Positions 10,591-23,649 of a stretch of 64,000 nucleotides of DNA are shown one piece after another. The DNA is from Eretmocerus hayati (taxonomy: Eukaryota > Arthropoda > Insecta > Hymenoptera > Aphelinidae). How positions within the stretch are numbered: position 1 is the stretch's first letter; every line of letters begins with the position of its first letter. The position numbers were made by a program, and so were the translations under genes. The notes under the pieces are model-generated. The model was not told the origin of the DNA. It saw only the letters and a program-made list of their open reading frames with translations, and did not search any database. The stretch is from the NCBI GenBank assembly GCA_029851415.1, contig CM056743.1, positions 122,418,305-122,482,304 of the forward strand, written 5' to 3'.

Positions 10591-13500
10591 CGGACGCTTC
10601 CACTCGTATAGTATTAGTTAGTCTGGACGATGTCGCATCGCTCATATGGGCGTGCACTTGCACAGGTGCATATTCGCGCTATAAACCGCCACATCGTCTT
10701 GGCTTGCGTGACAGGAAATCTCGAAGCGATTTCTGGATTTTAGCTGCGATCCCCTTGATATTTCACGACATTACCACCAAACTCACCGAGTTTTGTATAA
10801 GAGTTGGCAATCGTATAACCTTATGGTTGTGAAGTGGTTCTTCTCAAAAAATTAAAATTACATTCATCAAAACTCGGGATCTTGATCGTTGATCGATGAT
10901 GGAAATGTTTGAAGATTTTCATCAAGGTGGAGAGAGTTTTTGCGATGGTCCAAAAATGCTGCTTTTGTTGTAACCAAGAATTGATCCACAAGCATTTTAA
11001 CAATACTAATCGTTTAATCGACTTGTATTATTGATCTATCCTAGTCTCTAAATATTTCTAGTGTAAAATGCTTTTGATATTCGATCGTTTTCGATGATGA
11101 AAAAAGCAGTTTTATATGGGCAGTAATAGATTTATATCTCGGCTAACTCATCAATTTCTTCTTTTATTATGTAATTCTCTCTATTGAATGTAGTCCGTGA
11201 TTGTTTGGTTCTAGATCGAAAAACGTGAACATTAAACAACACTTTGAAATTTTCTGCTCTCTTTCATCAACTCAAGATGTGCGGATGAATTCAAATTCGA
11301 AAAATATTGTGTCTTTGTGCCTATCCATACGTGTGCTGTCGATAAGAAAGTAACTGTGGATATTAAGGTGAAGCATCTAGAGACTGAGATAGAGTGGAAT
11401 CATGTTATAGTGTGCGAGAGGCACCCTAGACAAATGTGCGTTAATGGAAACGAAATGGAAAATCGCCTCGAGACTGCTGTTATAGCTTCACGACTTGCCC
11501 GAGCTTTGCGCGCAAAACTCCACAACCAGAAGGCCGCGGCCTTGTGAAATCGTCCAAAAAGTTGGAAGGAGGCAACCAGCAGAGCATGAAAAGTCCTACG
11601 GATAGTAAAAGTTGTTTCTTACATGGAACTGGTTCGGCATTGCAACTGTATCGGATCCCCCCATAAACTAGAAAATTTTCTCTTGACTCTTTGGCTTTGA
11701 CTAGTTTATTGGAAATCAAGAATCACGCGATCGCCTGCGACTATCTCTGACACGGCAGAATATTTGATATAACAAAGACGATACTTTGTGGAATTTTACT
11801 ACGTCTAAGAATCCGTACGAGTTACCAAAGTCGATTTTGATTTTAACAGAATCGACGTGAAAGACATGACACGCTTACACTTTTAGAGGACCGTGCACTA
11901 TTCATAAATCGAGTTGGTTGAAGTGAGACAAGAGTGAGACGAAGTCATACAAAGGCAGTTTTATTCTTGACGTATAATCAATTGCGTGATCTGTTCTGGC
12001 GCTGTAGCATTTTGAATTTTGAGTTGATAGTTCTATTTTCGATCAGGGTGAGAGGATCTCTTTTTAGTGGACTTGAATTGAATCTTGTGATGATGTTCGA
12101 AAGTGTTACCTCTGCTAACAATGCAATTTTCATCAATTCAGATTCTTTATTGAGGTACCCCGTCTTGATTATGAAGAGAATTAAGCGAATAGTCTTGTTT
12201 ATAGTGTAACGATGGCAAAATAGAATCTTGATTCAGTTATGGTCAGCTGGCCAACATCAACAAAGGTGGGCCCTCAGGATATTCATGAAAACCACACGAT
12301 ACTTATCTCTGATATAAAATTGTTTTCAACAAATTGTCGAATTTCCTTCAGAGCTTTTATTCGGTCAAATTTTTCCACGGCTCGTTTCTCAGCCATAAAA
12401 AAATGGTAGAAAAGTTCTTGAAAAAATTTCCAAAGCATGCATTCTCAGTCAGACAAAGCATCATCCATTCCCTTTTAAAAGTATATTATATCTCATGAAA
12501 TTTGCCCAACTCCGTAGTTCACGCATGCTCTGAGTTAGTTAAAAGGGTGTCGATGTTGGGGACACAGAGATAGGAAGATGGGAAAGGGCAAGTCACGTTT
12601 TAGAAATTGAATACAGTGTGTGGAAGCGGGCTTGCAACCAAGAAAATTAGCCTGAGCGGTTTCACCGCACTCTGCCGCACTCTGCGCACAGCTGGGTTCT
12701 GAAGCACACATGAAAACAGCGGTGTCCAGCGCTGCTCTGTCAAATTCCTCCTTTGTGTAGTACGCCCGCAAATATTTAAAGCAGCTCGCGCCAAGTAACA
12801 GGCCCTGAAGTTGAAGCGCACACGCTACTAGTCTCAATTTTATCTCCTCAGTTGTGGCGTTTGATTGACGATAAGGATATGTAATTATACCCCTTGTTTT
12901 GCATTTGGAATAAGATTTAATCTGTGCCTCGGAACTAGTTTTGAAGTGAAAGATAAATCTCCCAAAGATTGCAGATTTTCTTGATCCTATACCTATTTTT
13001 ATTTTATCTCGATTTGTGATCTTTTATGTATGAAATGTCGATGGGTCGTGTAGAGAATAACAGAATGAATTTGAGAATCATAATTGCAATGGGTACTTGC
13101 AACTTTTTTCTCTATTGAGATGGATAAAAAAGGATTCGCATACAGCAAAGGCAAAAATTGAGAGATTTCATATTAATTGAACTGATCTTCCGATACATCA
13201 AAATCATTTGAAAGGTAACATCTATTCGACTCATTGGGATCATGTCCATTGTCGATCAAAATCTCGAGGTGTGAAAATACACGTTGCAGCATCGCTCTTC
13301 CCCTAAGCAATCGATCAACGTCGCTGCTTGCAGACGCTCTGGCGCCATCAGTGCGTGCGACGATAGCTCACCCAGAGAAAATTCTTCTATAAACATTGGT
13401 TCACGCGTACTGGTGATGGCGTTCCATTAGAGACAAGATGTTGTCACGTATCCGAGATCTGCGCTGACAGACATCGCGTATTCAACAGCTTTGAAACATC

Positions 13501-14212
13501 CAATTTTCCCATTAGTTCGATCTTCATGAATGCTAGTGAACATTTGTCTACCTCAAGGCAAATTTCTAGCTTTTTTTGAGCTTGACCAGAAATAGTATTA
13601 TCAGCATCCGAAGCTTAGAAAAGTCGAATGAATGATGATAAAGATCCTAACAATTGTTCTTAATCAGTTTGCATCACATTGTGAACTAGAGATTCCAAGT
13701 GACAAAAGCCTCCGATGAAAATTTTCCGATGCACCAACTTTTCAAGGGGATGGGTGGGTAACCTTCCAACAATAATGTCCCAATAAACATTGCTTATTTT
13801 TTTTTTCGAGGTCTGTCCGTCTCCAGTTATCAAATAATCCTGTTTGAATCGTACGATAATATTTTCTCATCCAATACCTCAGAATTATCACGAATAACTT
13901 CGATGAGATTGAGTACAATACCGGTTTTTGTTTACAGGTACGTAACTGGACAACTTCTTCATTGCAAGTATTTCAGAAATATCCTGAGGCAGCCATCTCA
14001 CTACAAGGTAACTGAAAAACTCATATACTTTCTGTAGTATTGTTAATTTCTTTAATAGTATATTACGCACCTGCGTCCGCGAGGGGCCGAGAGTAACACA
14101 TTGCGGCCGGCATGCTCGTGGCCGCAATGGGTTGCTTTCGTCCCGAGGTGCGTATAGTTCTTTTCAGTACACTTTCATCGAAATTCTATGATTTCCGACA
14201 CGATTTCGGGGT

Positions 14213-14287
14213 AAAATCCCGCACCGCCGCACAGGTTAGAAAATGTCGGAGCATCGTTTTCTGCCCTGGGCGGCAATGCGGGATTTT
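14213..14287. other. GC-rich inverted repeat
   Basis: AAAATCCCGCACCGCCGC at 14213-14230 is matched, with two mismatches, by the reverse complement of 14270-14287. A second hairpin with 9-bp stems (ATTGCGGCC / GGCCGCAAT) lies just upstream near 14099-14127. No gene is associated. Confidence 0.5.
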
Positions 14288-14562
14288 CTGCCCCGGCATC
14301 GGGACGGAAACCACAGGCTTTCGATGCAAGTGTACTTTTTTCAAAGTCTTCCTCTACATCATTCCTACTCAAACCGCCACAATAGGTAACTACTCTCAAT
14401 CTGCAAGAGGACTTTTCAGGTGTATATCGTAGTTTATGCTGCGTTCGAATTCATCTCACAATCAAATAGAGTGGACGATTCCTAAAAATATGCATATCTG
14501 ACGAATAAAATCTCGGATGAAGTACGCCGTAATTGAACTCCTTATTAATGGACTCTGAGTCA

Positions 14563-14900
14563 CCCTGGTAGAAATTCATTCTAATGTAACACTATTAGCC
14601 ATAAAATGGCCATTTTCAGCCAAAATTGGCCAAAAATAGCCATTTTATGTCTATTAAGAGGATGTCGGATACCGACATTGTCGAGTTTTCGGATTTCTTG
14701 ATGAATTTTCGAGGTATCGGGATTTTACTAAGTAACGCCGATTCTGTATGGCTCACAGAAGCGGCGTTACTTTTTAGTTTTTTGATATCTCAAAAATTCA
14801 TCGAGAAATCCGAAAACTCGATCATGTCGGTAACTGTACAATATTGATAGGACTCCGACGTCCCCTTAATGTGTTACATCGAAGCAAATTTCTACCAGGG
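14563..14900. mobile_element. Foldback MITE with CCCTGGTAGAAATT ends
   Basis: A 338-bp element whose termini both read inward CCCTGGTAGAAATT, followed by sequence that agrees again at TGTAACAC. Inside is a second strong inverted repeat: TCGAGTTTTCGGATTTC near 14681 pairs with the segment ending near 14821, and GTAACGCCG pairs with CGGCGTTAC around a short loop. The whole unit can fold as one long hairpin. Target duplication is unclear; at most CA flanks both ends, so I do not assign a superfamily. No coding capacity. Confidence 0.7.
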
Positions 14901-17900
14901 CAGCTGTTCACCACTTTTCAGTCCGAGTTTTTTCACACCAATACAAATACTATCACTAGAGCATTAGAATGTGTAAGTCAGACGAGCATCCCCTTCCCTC
15001 ACAAAAAAAGTGAAATTTGAGCAAATCCGGTAGCTATGGTTGCCCGGGAGAAAATTTGAACTGAACGAACGCTCTATCACAGAAAAGATGCCTGTGGTGT
15101 ATGTTAATGTAAGATTCATCTGTAGGTATATTTTGATGAGTACCTCCTGACTGATGGCAATCATACGTCCAAGCTAGGACACATTCAGGCAACCCCAGTA
15201 CCCTTGCGATTTTTTCAGTGTTTCTCTCCAAAAAATTTATGGCAGGAGACGTAGACTCACTTTCTTCCGATATAGACTCCTGATCGTCGCTGTGTCGCCG
15301 ATTGAAACAGTTCATTATTTATACTCCAGAGTCGATGGGATAATGCACGAGTAACAATTATGCATGACAGTCTGAGGCGGATTTCGCGACGATACGCGAC
15401 AATTTTTTCTCCCCATATTGTGCGCCACCTCAATTTCCATCTACCGTACGTTCGAAAGTCAGCGTATGCAACTTTCCATATTAAGGAGTTTACCAAACAC
15501 GAAACTGACCGTGGGAAGTTCGGGTCCGTCGCAGTTTCTCTGAAGGCGACAAGTCAAACGAACCAGAGGGGACATTGCTTATCTCGTCGCTTGTTTTTAT
15601 CCCGGTTGACTGACTGGTGTTGAAACTCACCTTTTCCCTCTCAATATGGATTCTGCATATTTTTTTTGTCCGCGCTTGTTTTTCAAGAAACTTTTCTCTA
15701 CCTCCATGGCTTACTTTGAATTGGAGGTGTCGTACGCAGTCGTACGACCGTAGCGCTCGTAACGGATTCTCTGCTGAACTAGAATTATGCCCAGTGCATA
15801 AGTATACCTTTATCGATGTTCACGATATAGCTACTAGGCGTGATTTTAGTTCACGCTTTGATCGCCTCAGGAAATTCTATTCGGAGAAATTGGCGCTTGA
15901 GTCGTGGGACATGTCGTATTGTACCAAGCTATATTTTGATCTTCTCCTGGTCAATATTTATCTCTCAAAATGAATGAAAATTCATTGTTTAGGGACAGAA
16001 AATACATTATCAACGAGTCAAATGATTGCCAACATCAATTACGCAGGCTCATTTCTTTAACGTGAACCCCGACGCGAGAATACATTGACCAAAGAACCAG
16101 TAAAGCTCGATCGGGGCACAGAGAACCAAAAGACTTGGGGGGGGGGGCGGCATCTGATGTGGTTTCTCACGTTAGCACTCTTTCACTGCATCAGGCAGCA
16201 TCAGCAGGGCTGCCATTGAGTATAATACTGTCGGTGCAAGATCTTGGTGGCGTCCCATCATCGATCCCAATTACGTCTCGTCGTGTAGCAAATCGCTCTT
16301 CACTTACTGCAGTGCGAATATACACAGCGCTCACTCTCTTTTTCTATAGAGTAGTAAGTATACTGCACTGGCGCTCTGTGTGAGATACTCAAGTGCATCA
16401 TGCTTGCAAATCGCACGAGGAGGCCACAACTCCGAATCCAATCAATTTGCATTGCGAAAATTGAGCCTGAGAAAGGCAATGTTGTGAGAACGAGGTTCGA
16501 TAATTAGTTTTATTCCTTAAATCGATGATGTTTGTTCTGCAAGCTGGCAATTATTTTTTTGGCGTGACCCTCGGGTTTTCTTTCGTTTGCTTGATTTTGG
16601 GAATTATTCATACAGGCATCTTTTCTGATGGCATCTTTTCTTTTCTTTTCTGGTTTGGTTCGAACCGGCTATACCTCAGTAGCGTATAGACAAGATTGCT
16701 ACCTTTGGTTTGGACTGCGATTGATATTGTTCCCAGATTGATGGTGATTTTATTCCCGTGTATTAATACTTCTTTAATCTGTTACACATTTGTGCCACTG
16801 GACCACTCATCATTTAAGCAAATCCTTAGCAGAATTAAGACACACAAAGACTCCCAGGGTGTTTCAGTCACTAATATTCTCATTATTACTATGTGATGCT
16901 GCACCTGTTGGGTATTGTATTTTTCACAATGAGTTGTGTTTCATAAGACTCTCGAGATGATCAAATTACGGAGTGCTTTGGAGAATTGAATTAATCGGAA
17001 GTACGGAGAAGAATTTAGAGATTCAAAATTGTGAAGTTATTACCAGGATCCCCGAAATAACATCAAATACCTGACTATATTCGTCTCTTTTCGACTTGGA
17101 CACCGTCGTAGAACATTGAGCTACTTTTAATTGTTGTAATGAAATGACATTGTCAGTTGACTGAGATCGAGCGGGTATCCAAAACCTTGTAAGTCAGATT
17201 ATTCTGTACTCGCTTCTGTGTCAGTTGAATTTCTCCTTGTGGATGATGGATACTGCCATGTTGGTTTTTTCCGCCTCGAAATGAGGTCGGATTCCAATAC
17301 TCCCAATTGCTGCATTTCTCAAATTAAACTCGACATAATTCTTCGGTTTATTTAGTCAAAATCCTGTGTTTGTTTGGACTGCTGACTGTATAAATATCAA
17401 GCATTCTATGACGCGCGGGTAGTTATCACTACGAAAAAACGCCCGAGAGAACTGCTTTCGATAAGTCTGGAAGTTCCTTAGGAGTGAAATGAGACTAATT
17501 GAAAACGTGTTCTACAGCCTCACCATTTTTTCTTTAAGCCACATGTTTTGTACAAGAACCTTCGACGATAAACTCATCATCAGAACTAGCAATTACTTAT
17601 CGACGCTGTCGAGTGCTCATGAATTAGTAATTAGTGGTGCTACTCATTCTGCGTATGGATTTAAGATCACTTCTTTTACTGTTGGTGTAACGGTCGCCCA
17701 TGCATTGTCCAGGCGTGCATTAACTGCATAGAGTCATATCCGTGAAAAAAACTGCGTAAGAATCAACACTAGATGCTGCGAGAAAAATTGCACTCTTATT
17801 CCTGAACTTGATGATTCTTTTCATCGCATACAGTTTTAAAACGCTAGCGTCAAAGGAGCGACGATAACGATGAGTCGTGCTCGACTGACTATCTCTATTA

Positions 17901-18272
17901 TACTGCAAAAATGAACACAAGTAACAAGAAGATGTTCAGAGAGCTGCAGGCGTCTGTTGATTTTTCCGCTCGCACAGAAAAAGCACGTCCGTGGCCATAA
18001 CCCCTTCCCTACGTACTTTCTTCTGTCGCCCCTCACGATTGCAATCCATGTTCCGAGCATGATGATGAGGCTCAACTTATTTCAAATTATTCGACAAACT
18101 TCGAGATTAGGTTGCATCTCGACAAAAAAAAATTCTATCTGATGCACTTTTTAGCAACGCACCGGGATCAGGGGTTTTATAACCCCCTGCCATACTGCCC
18201 TCCGATCCCATCATATTAATGCGCGTTGATGTTATTGGCGCCTTTCCCCTTTTGTATTATATATAATGTGTA
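14901..18272. other. Gene-free stretch
   Basis: No gene I can defend. It has one possible but unproven coding exon on the minus strand at 15034-15315, an 11-base G run at 16137-16147 and otherwise unstructured AT-rich sequence. Confidence 0.4.
15034..15315 (-). other. Possible coding exon, unproven
   Basis: An ATG-started frame of 93 codons with a protein-like composition: an acidic serine-rich segment (SDDQESISEESESTSP) followed by INFLERNTEKIARVLGLPEC. I recognise no family and cannot find convincing partner exons. It may be chance. Confidence 0.18.
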
Positions 18273-18427
18273 CAGCTAGGTGACCCCTCGTATTCGCGGG
18301 TGTTACGTTCCAAGAAAATTTACCGCGAATACAGAATTCCGTTGATACCGAAACATTACTCTTACGGAAATATTGAGATAGGGGATCCTTCCTGTCCGCG
18401 AATGCAGAATCCGCGAATACGAGGCTG
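18273..18427. mobile_element. Pogo/Tigger-like MITE with TA duplication
   Basis: A 155-bp element with TA on both sides (18271-18272, 18428-18429). The left end begins CAGCTAGGTGACCCCTCGTA and the reverse complement of the right end begins CAGCCTCGTATTCGCGGATT. Both contain CCTCGTATTCGCGG, with a further internal copy of CCGCGAATAC. A CAG start, TA duplication and a (G/C)CGTATTCGCGG block fit pogo/Tigger-type elements of the Tc1/mariner superfamily. No coding capacity. Confidence 0.7.
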
Positions 18428-18650
18428 TACTACTAAGATAGAGTTTCCACTCACCTGGTAACCTAGAAATTCCTGAAATTTGTCATCAGATCTTCATTAA
18501 TCCTGGAAATGCCATGAAACCATCGAAGGTTTCGTCAAGGAAAACGAGCTGATGAGACGTAAATTTTGATCACGACCAAAATTTTACCTTTGAGATTTAC
18601 TATGATTTCGATCAAAAAGATCAAACCTCAGTGCTTATACTTCTTGAAAC

Positions 18651-19310
18651 CACACGCTAAAAAAAGATCGAGCTCCGACAGCAAAACAGAATTTGCTGTA
18701 AGGATCATCGCTCATCCAACAATATTTTTATCTGGTCTTGCTATTTCTGCTGCCAAATCAGGCACAGTTTGCCTCGATAAATCAGCAAACAGATTTCGCT
18801 AGAAGACGTTCTGCAAATCTAGAAACATTCTTGAGTTCAGCTAGCAAATTATTTTGCAAAAAAAAACACCTGCGCCATCTGCGCTGCAAAAAATTATGGT
18901 GTCGCAGCGACTCGAAGCGGGTTAAACAGCACAAGTTGCGTGCTGGGCGAGCTTCATGTTTAGTTGATGCGGCTAATTTGCAACGAAAGTAAATATAACC
19001 TCTTGTCATTGTTTACATCCACATCACCCATCTTCTGCAATTAATTGAGGATTTAGAAGGTGAGTTTACTCGTTCTTTTCGAACGGTGGTATATCACCGT
19101 TGAAATACAATTGCATGTGGCCATCCATAAGCGATCCTTCACCTCATGTTCTTCGAATCAAATTCAATAACATTGACATGATTTGCTGGGTCCCAGCGGG
19201 TTGAGATCTACTTACGACAGCAAATTATTTTCGCTGTCCGGAAACAGCAGTAGAAAATCGCTAGCCGAGCAGAAAAATTTGCTAGTTCAACCAAACTGTT
19301 TTTAGCGTGC
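18651..19310. mobile_element. Candidate DNA transposon with CACGCTAAAAA ends
   Basis: The left end reads CACACGCTAAAAA; the reverse complement of the right end reads GCACGCTAAAAAC. Inside both ends are short repeated inverted motifs of the GACAGCAAA / TTTGCTGT and CTAGCAAAT type. No clean target duplication is visible, so boundaries are approximate and the call is weak. Confidence 0.4.
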
Positions 19311-21432
19311 AATCTTCACAACAACTGACTTAGGGACCCTTCGATTTTGAATATCCGAGTCGTCGAAAATTCATGCGCTTTGCGATTTTTTTCTCAAGGG
19401 CGATTTCCTGCCAATATGAACACGCTCTTGCGATATACAATGGATTCTAGTCATTGAAGGCAAGTTGAGTTCGCTCACCCTAGTACTTTGTACGAGACTT
19501 TGTATCTTGGTCGTGCTTTCGATGAAGCATCGAAATTGTTGTGGTCTTTCGATACATTTTGGCGAAATCAGCAGTGAATAATGAATGATATTATATATTA
19601 CATAATATATTATATATTTCAGAAGAGTCAGTTTCCATCGCACCATTAGAAATTGACGGTATTTTAACGATTTAGCCCACCTTTCTCGCCCATATTTCAG
19701 ATGTTGGAACGATACTAAAATACCATTAATTTTGTGAAGACACCGAAAGCTCTAGACTTTGAAGTGCTAGGTGTCGCGATAAAATCTCTGAAAATTCGCA
19801 TGTCTCGCCTTGTTATGAGATCGGTGTCAGTGAGCTTTGGTGTGATCATTATTTTCCAAGATAGCGTGGTAAAGAGGTGCCACAGACGACGCTCTCTATC
19901 CAAGAGCGAAAAGCCAAGTTTCAACGTCAGAATGTACAAGAGATGATCCAGAAAAGTGTGAATTCTCACAGGCCAAGCGTGGGGAACACGTTGACTGAGT
20001 TCAAAGCGCGCTCCGCTGTCCGAAAGCTCCGACATTATCGGCAGCTTCTCTCCTCCTATATACTATACCCGCACTCTTGAGCTGTCGCATCGCACAGATT
20101 CAAGTGTCCCGAACAATGCCCTGAATCTTTAAAGAGTCCTTGAAGAACTTGTACGAGATTAGACCTCGGCCTACCTTCTGCAACAGAATCGAGCGTAAAG
20201 TGGCACTTTGGCTTCGTGGTACATACAAAACTCAGATTGAACCCTCCAAAACCCAGCACAAGCGTTGGATCCACGAACGAAACGCTCGCAAACTTTCGGC
20301 CCAGCAGAGAAGCAGCGTGGCGTTTTTAGTGATTAACGCTACATAATGCGTTTTGGCGCCCTCTTTATTATACTGCGCGACGTTTACTACCGTACATTTT
20401 CTCCCTTGCGCCGCTCTTTTGGCCCCTGAATTTTCCGTCGCTCCTATTTATCGTCTCTTTTTGACTTGTGGGCGACCGTCGAAAGAGCGAGTGTCGCTCC
20501 ATCAGAACGAGTCTAAAGCTGCCGCCTCTCTCTTATATAGCTCGCGTGGGATTGAATTTCCTCTTGAGGTTATGAGTCTAACACCACCGCTAGGCTGCTG
20601 CTCTTGTCTCTTTCGTGAATGTCAAAGTCAACGCCTGCGAATAACTTCAATTAGCGCGCTGTGGCTTCAACAAAGTTCGTTCAACGAGACGTACGTCGTC
20701 GTACCGTTGAGCAACCAACTTGCTTTCTCCTGTCTCCGTGGTTCTTGTGTGCTGGTCTCGGGTTCGTGTCCATTGACTTTCCTCGAGATACAATGATTGG
20801 ATTTTCTGCTTCCATTCATAAATGAAATGATTACTGAAATTGGATTCCATCTATCCTGAGCTGAGGTTTGCAACACCCTCAGCTATTACGGGATCTCTCA
20901 AAATAATCAAATTATCAACCTTTCACAATGTATCTCAACTTCTCTGACAATCATCTTTATCAATGCTGTACGAAAGAATCTTATTTGATTAATCGATTAC
21001 AAAAGAGGTTCTCAAAGTATAAAAAGTTTTCGGACCGAAAAAGGCCGAAAACATTTCTGGCGTATTCGGAGTTTCTGAACACGAATCCAAACTCAGAACA
21101 GCACGAAAAGCACATCTTCTCTTGTAGAACATACGATTCCATGGTTATATATGATCTTATTTTTTTTTTCGTTCCGAAAAGTTGTGATATATTGATTCAA
21201 ACCTGTTCTAACATTAATACGTCACGATACTGATCATATTACTTTGGTAAAGAATCTTCAGGAATTTCCACGAATCGATCTCGAGTTCCAAAAAAGGTGA
21301 CTGGAGGTAGAATGTATTTAATGTGGATTTTTTTCTCTTTAGCGCTTCAAATATTCAAAATCTGAGAACGACTCCAGGGAAGATTTTTCTGAGTAATGTT
21401 CTATCCATACCGTGAAGTATCTGGAATTGAGA

Positions 21433-21464
21433 ATTTGTTGATTTCCGGAATGAAATCAACAAAT
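21433..21464. other. Perfect 13-bp stem hairpin
   Basis: ATTTGTTGATTTC at 21433-21445 pairs exactly with GAAATCAACAAAT at 21452-21464 around a 6-nt loop. No T-tract or gene context gives it a role. Confidence 0.5.
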
Positions 21465-21873
21465 GTTTAAATCAGTATCATGTATGATCGTATATATCCA
21501 TAGTAGTTCAAGTTTTACATGGATTTCCCTAGACATTTTTGAGTTATGGCCATATTTATGGCCTAGAAAAATACCTAGAGATGAGATTCTGCGTGGTAGA
21601 GGTGAATCGAGACCTTTAACGGCAAAATCATTTGCGGAATTGTTTCTAACCATAGACTTCACTCTTCTAAGGGAGTTAGAAAACCCCCCAGGACGTGTTG
21701 AAACGCTCTTGGTGGGATATTTTCATACCAGACCAGAATCATGACCGGATAGGTCAAAACTAAGGACAGAATCAAATCCTACATCGAATTTTGCGACAAA
21801 AACTTATTTTTTAGAAATTTTAAGCGACGCTGGGAAGCTGAAAGGAATGGGTAACGAAATATGACATCACCAT

Positions 21874-22080
21874 CAGGGTTTGTCACGAAACTGATTTTTG
21901 AATTTTGGTTCATTTCAGATCGGGGAGTCAGACTTCTATGATAATTTTGAAGATGTAACCGATAATTTTGTTGCTGTGCGTTGAAGATGAATGGAGATCA
22001 ATTCCAAAATCATCTTAGAAGTTTGACCCCCCGATCCCAAATGAACCGAAAGTCAAAAATCAGTTTCGTGTCGAACCCTG
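21874..22080. mobile_element. hAT-like MITE with perfect 8-bp TSD
   Basis: A 207-bp element flanked by ATCACCAT on both sides (21866-21873, 22081-22088). Ends read CAGGGTTTGTCACGAAACTG and, reverse complemented, CAGGGTTCGACACGAAACTG. The inverted repeat continues inward past GATCGGGG, so the element is a near-complete foldback. A CAGGG terminus plus 8-bp duplication is typical of hAT elements. No coding capacity. Confidence 0.85.
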
Positions 22081-22088
22081 ATCACCAT

Positions 22089-23645
22089 ATTCATCCTGTG
22101 TAATTTTAGTGATTGTTTAATGGTCCTTGCCCTACCTCTTATCTTCTGGCTCTGAGCTCTTCTAAAAATTCTGAAATTATACCTTGTCCACGTGAAATTA
22201 GACGTAGAAATCGATCCCGTCCTTAATCTTAACTTATCTAGTCAACGTTTTGATCGAGGGTAAAAATCTTTTGTCTGCAGGCAAAAGATCCATGGAGAAT
22301 TTTGATACGTCTGGCGGTTTTCTAGCTTTCTAGGAGATCCACAAATCCCTCAAAAATACGCTATTGGCGTAAAATGTGACGGTAAAAGTATTCCGGCGCT
22401 CAGTTTTGCTGTCAACGGTCCCAGTTCACGCCGAAAACGCCAAAACTCATCCTTAGGTATTGTTGACAGCCACAAACATATGGCTATAACTCGAAAACGA
22501 CTTGGGAAGGATGCTGTTTTGATTGATTGATTGACTGATTCTGAGTACAGATCCGTGAATAATTTTTATGATCACGTGTGCACTATCTCGAAGCAAGCTC
22601 ATCGATACATGTCATCAGACAGCAGTGGAAGTTATTACAGCAAGTAGCTGCGTTTGAATGAGAAGAGATTTCTCGGGACCTCGCTCTGCGAAATCGATCT
22701 GAAAAAAAAGATGGCACGATTGTATCCAATGCTTCTGCAGGCGTTTCCCAAGCCGATCCAGTTTTAACCTCGAAATCCTGCTAAGCCATTGTAACCTCAT
22801 ATCCTTCGGTGGCTGCTGCTGCTAGCGGTGGTGATGATGATGGTGGCGACAAACTCGTATGTAGCGCTCAAAACCAATTTCCCATATAAAGGTATACCTT
22901 TGCCTTTCGCGCCTTTTTCCTTGCCATGCGTATCACGCTCGAGTAGCGCGCAGCGAGTGCATTCATGCAATCATGGAGATTTACTATGGTCTTCATGCAT
23001 GCAATAATGGTGCAGCGCAGTAGTGGTAGTGGTGGTGGCGGAGCGACGTCTCCTCCGATTTACTCCCCCGATCGCCATCAACCGCTTTGCCCCACGTGTG
23101 TAATTTGAGCAGACTGCACTCTGTAACACTAGCAATGACGTTGCGACGGCGTACAATGACTCTGGGTGTATAGTTTCAATCGAGTTGGCTGCTGCAGCAG
23201 CCGTTGGTATGTTGCTATTCCAAGAGTGAGAGGAATACAACGATGATGATGCAGTCATCCGCGGTTGTGCAGAAATTTGCGACGACGAGACGATCTGGGG
23301 AGTCCATGGAAATGTGGATGCAGAATAGGATCGCAGCTTTGTGTTTTCATCTTATTTCGTATGTAAACTGGATCTGACGTCCACGAGGTGGCCTTCACTT
23401 TCACCATTGGCTTCTGTATATCTGTCGAGCGTATCCAACAATGCAATAGTTTGATCGGCTTTTCGTGGTTGTCACTTGATAGTTCATCGTAGAAGCTGAC
23501 GTATAGACGTATTCTGATGGAGCGTCTTATAGCTTGTTTTACTCTTGAAAGCTAGTGACGAGGATGCTCTTTCAAGTAAATCTTTTTGGCGAATCTCGTA
23601 CGTTAAATTCATCCTTGATTCGCCGGTTTCTTTAATTTTTGTTCG
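22089..23645. other. Gene-free stretch with triplet-rich island
   Basis: No gene found. A GC-richer island at 22800-23300 contains imperfect GCT, GGT and GAT triplet runs (about 22812-22850 and 23018-23042). Confidence 0.45.
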
Positions 23646-23649
23646 TTAA

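Larger units (their letters stand above)
9115..14562. other. Gene-free stretch
   Basis: No supportable gene. The region is AT-rich with a GC-rich island at about 10010-10720 that holds a GAC-rich repeat (10567-10590) and a short hairpin. A minus-strand frame at 9282-9605 has no recognisable motif. Other frames are short and overlapping. Confidence 0.45.
18428..21873. other. Gene-free stretch
   Basis: No supportable gene. It contains a weak transposon candidate (18651-19310), an AT-rich palindromic run near 19587-19617, a GC-richer island at about 20030-20800 and a small perfect hairpin at 21433-21464. Confidence 0.45.

Noticed and set aside
20353..20796. 147-codon plus-strand frame
   Set aside because: Starts at TTG, has no recognisable domain and overlaps open frames on the other strand; GC-rich island composition explains it.
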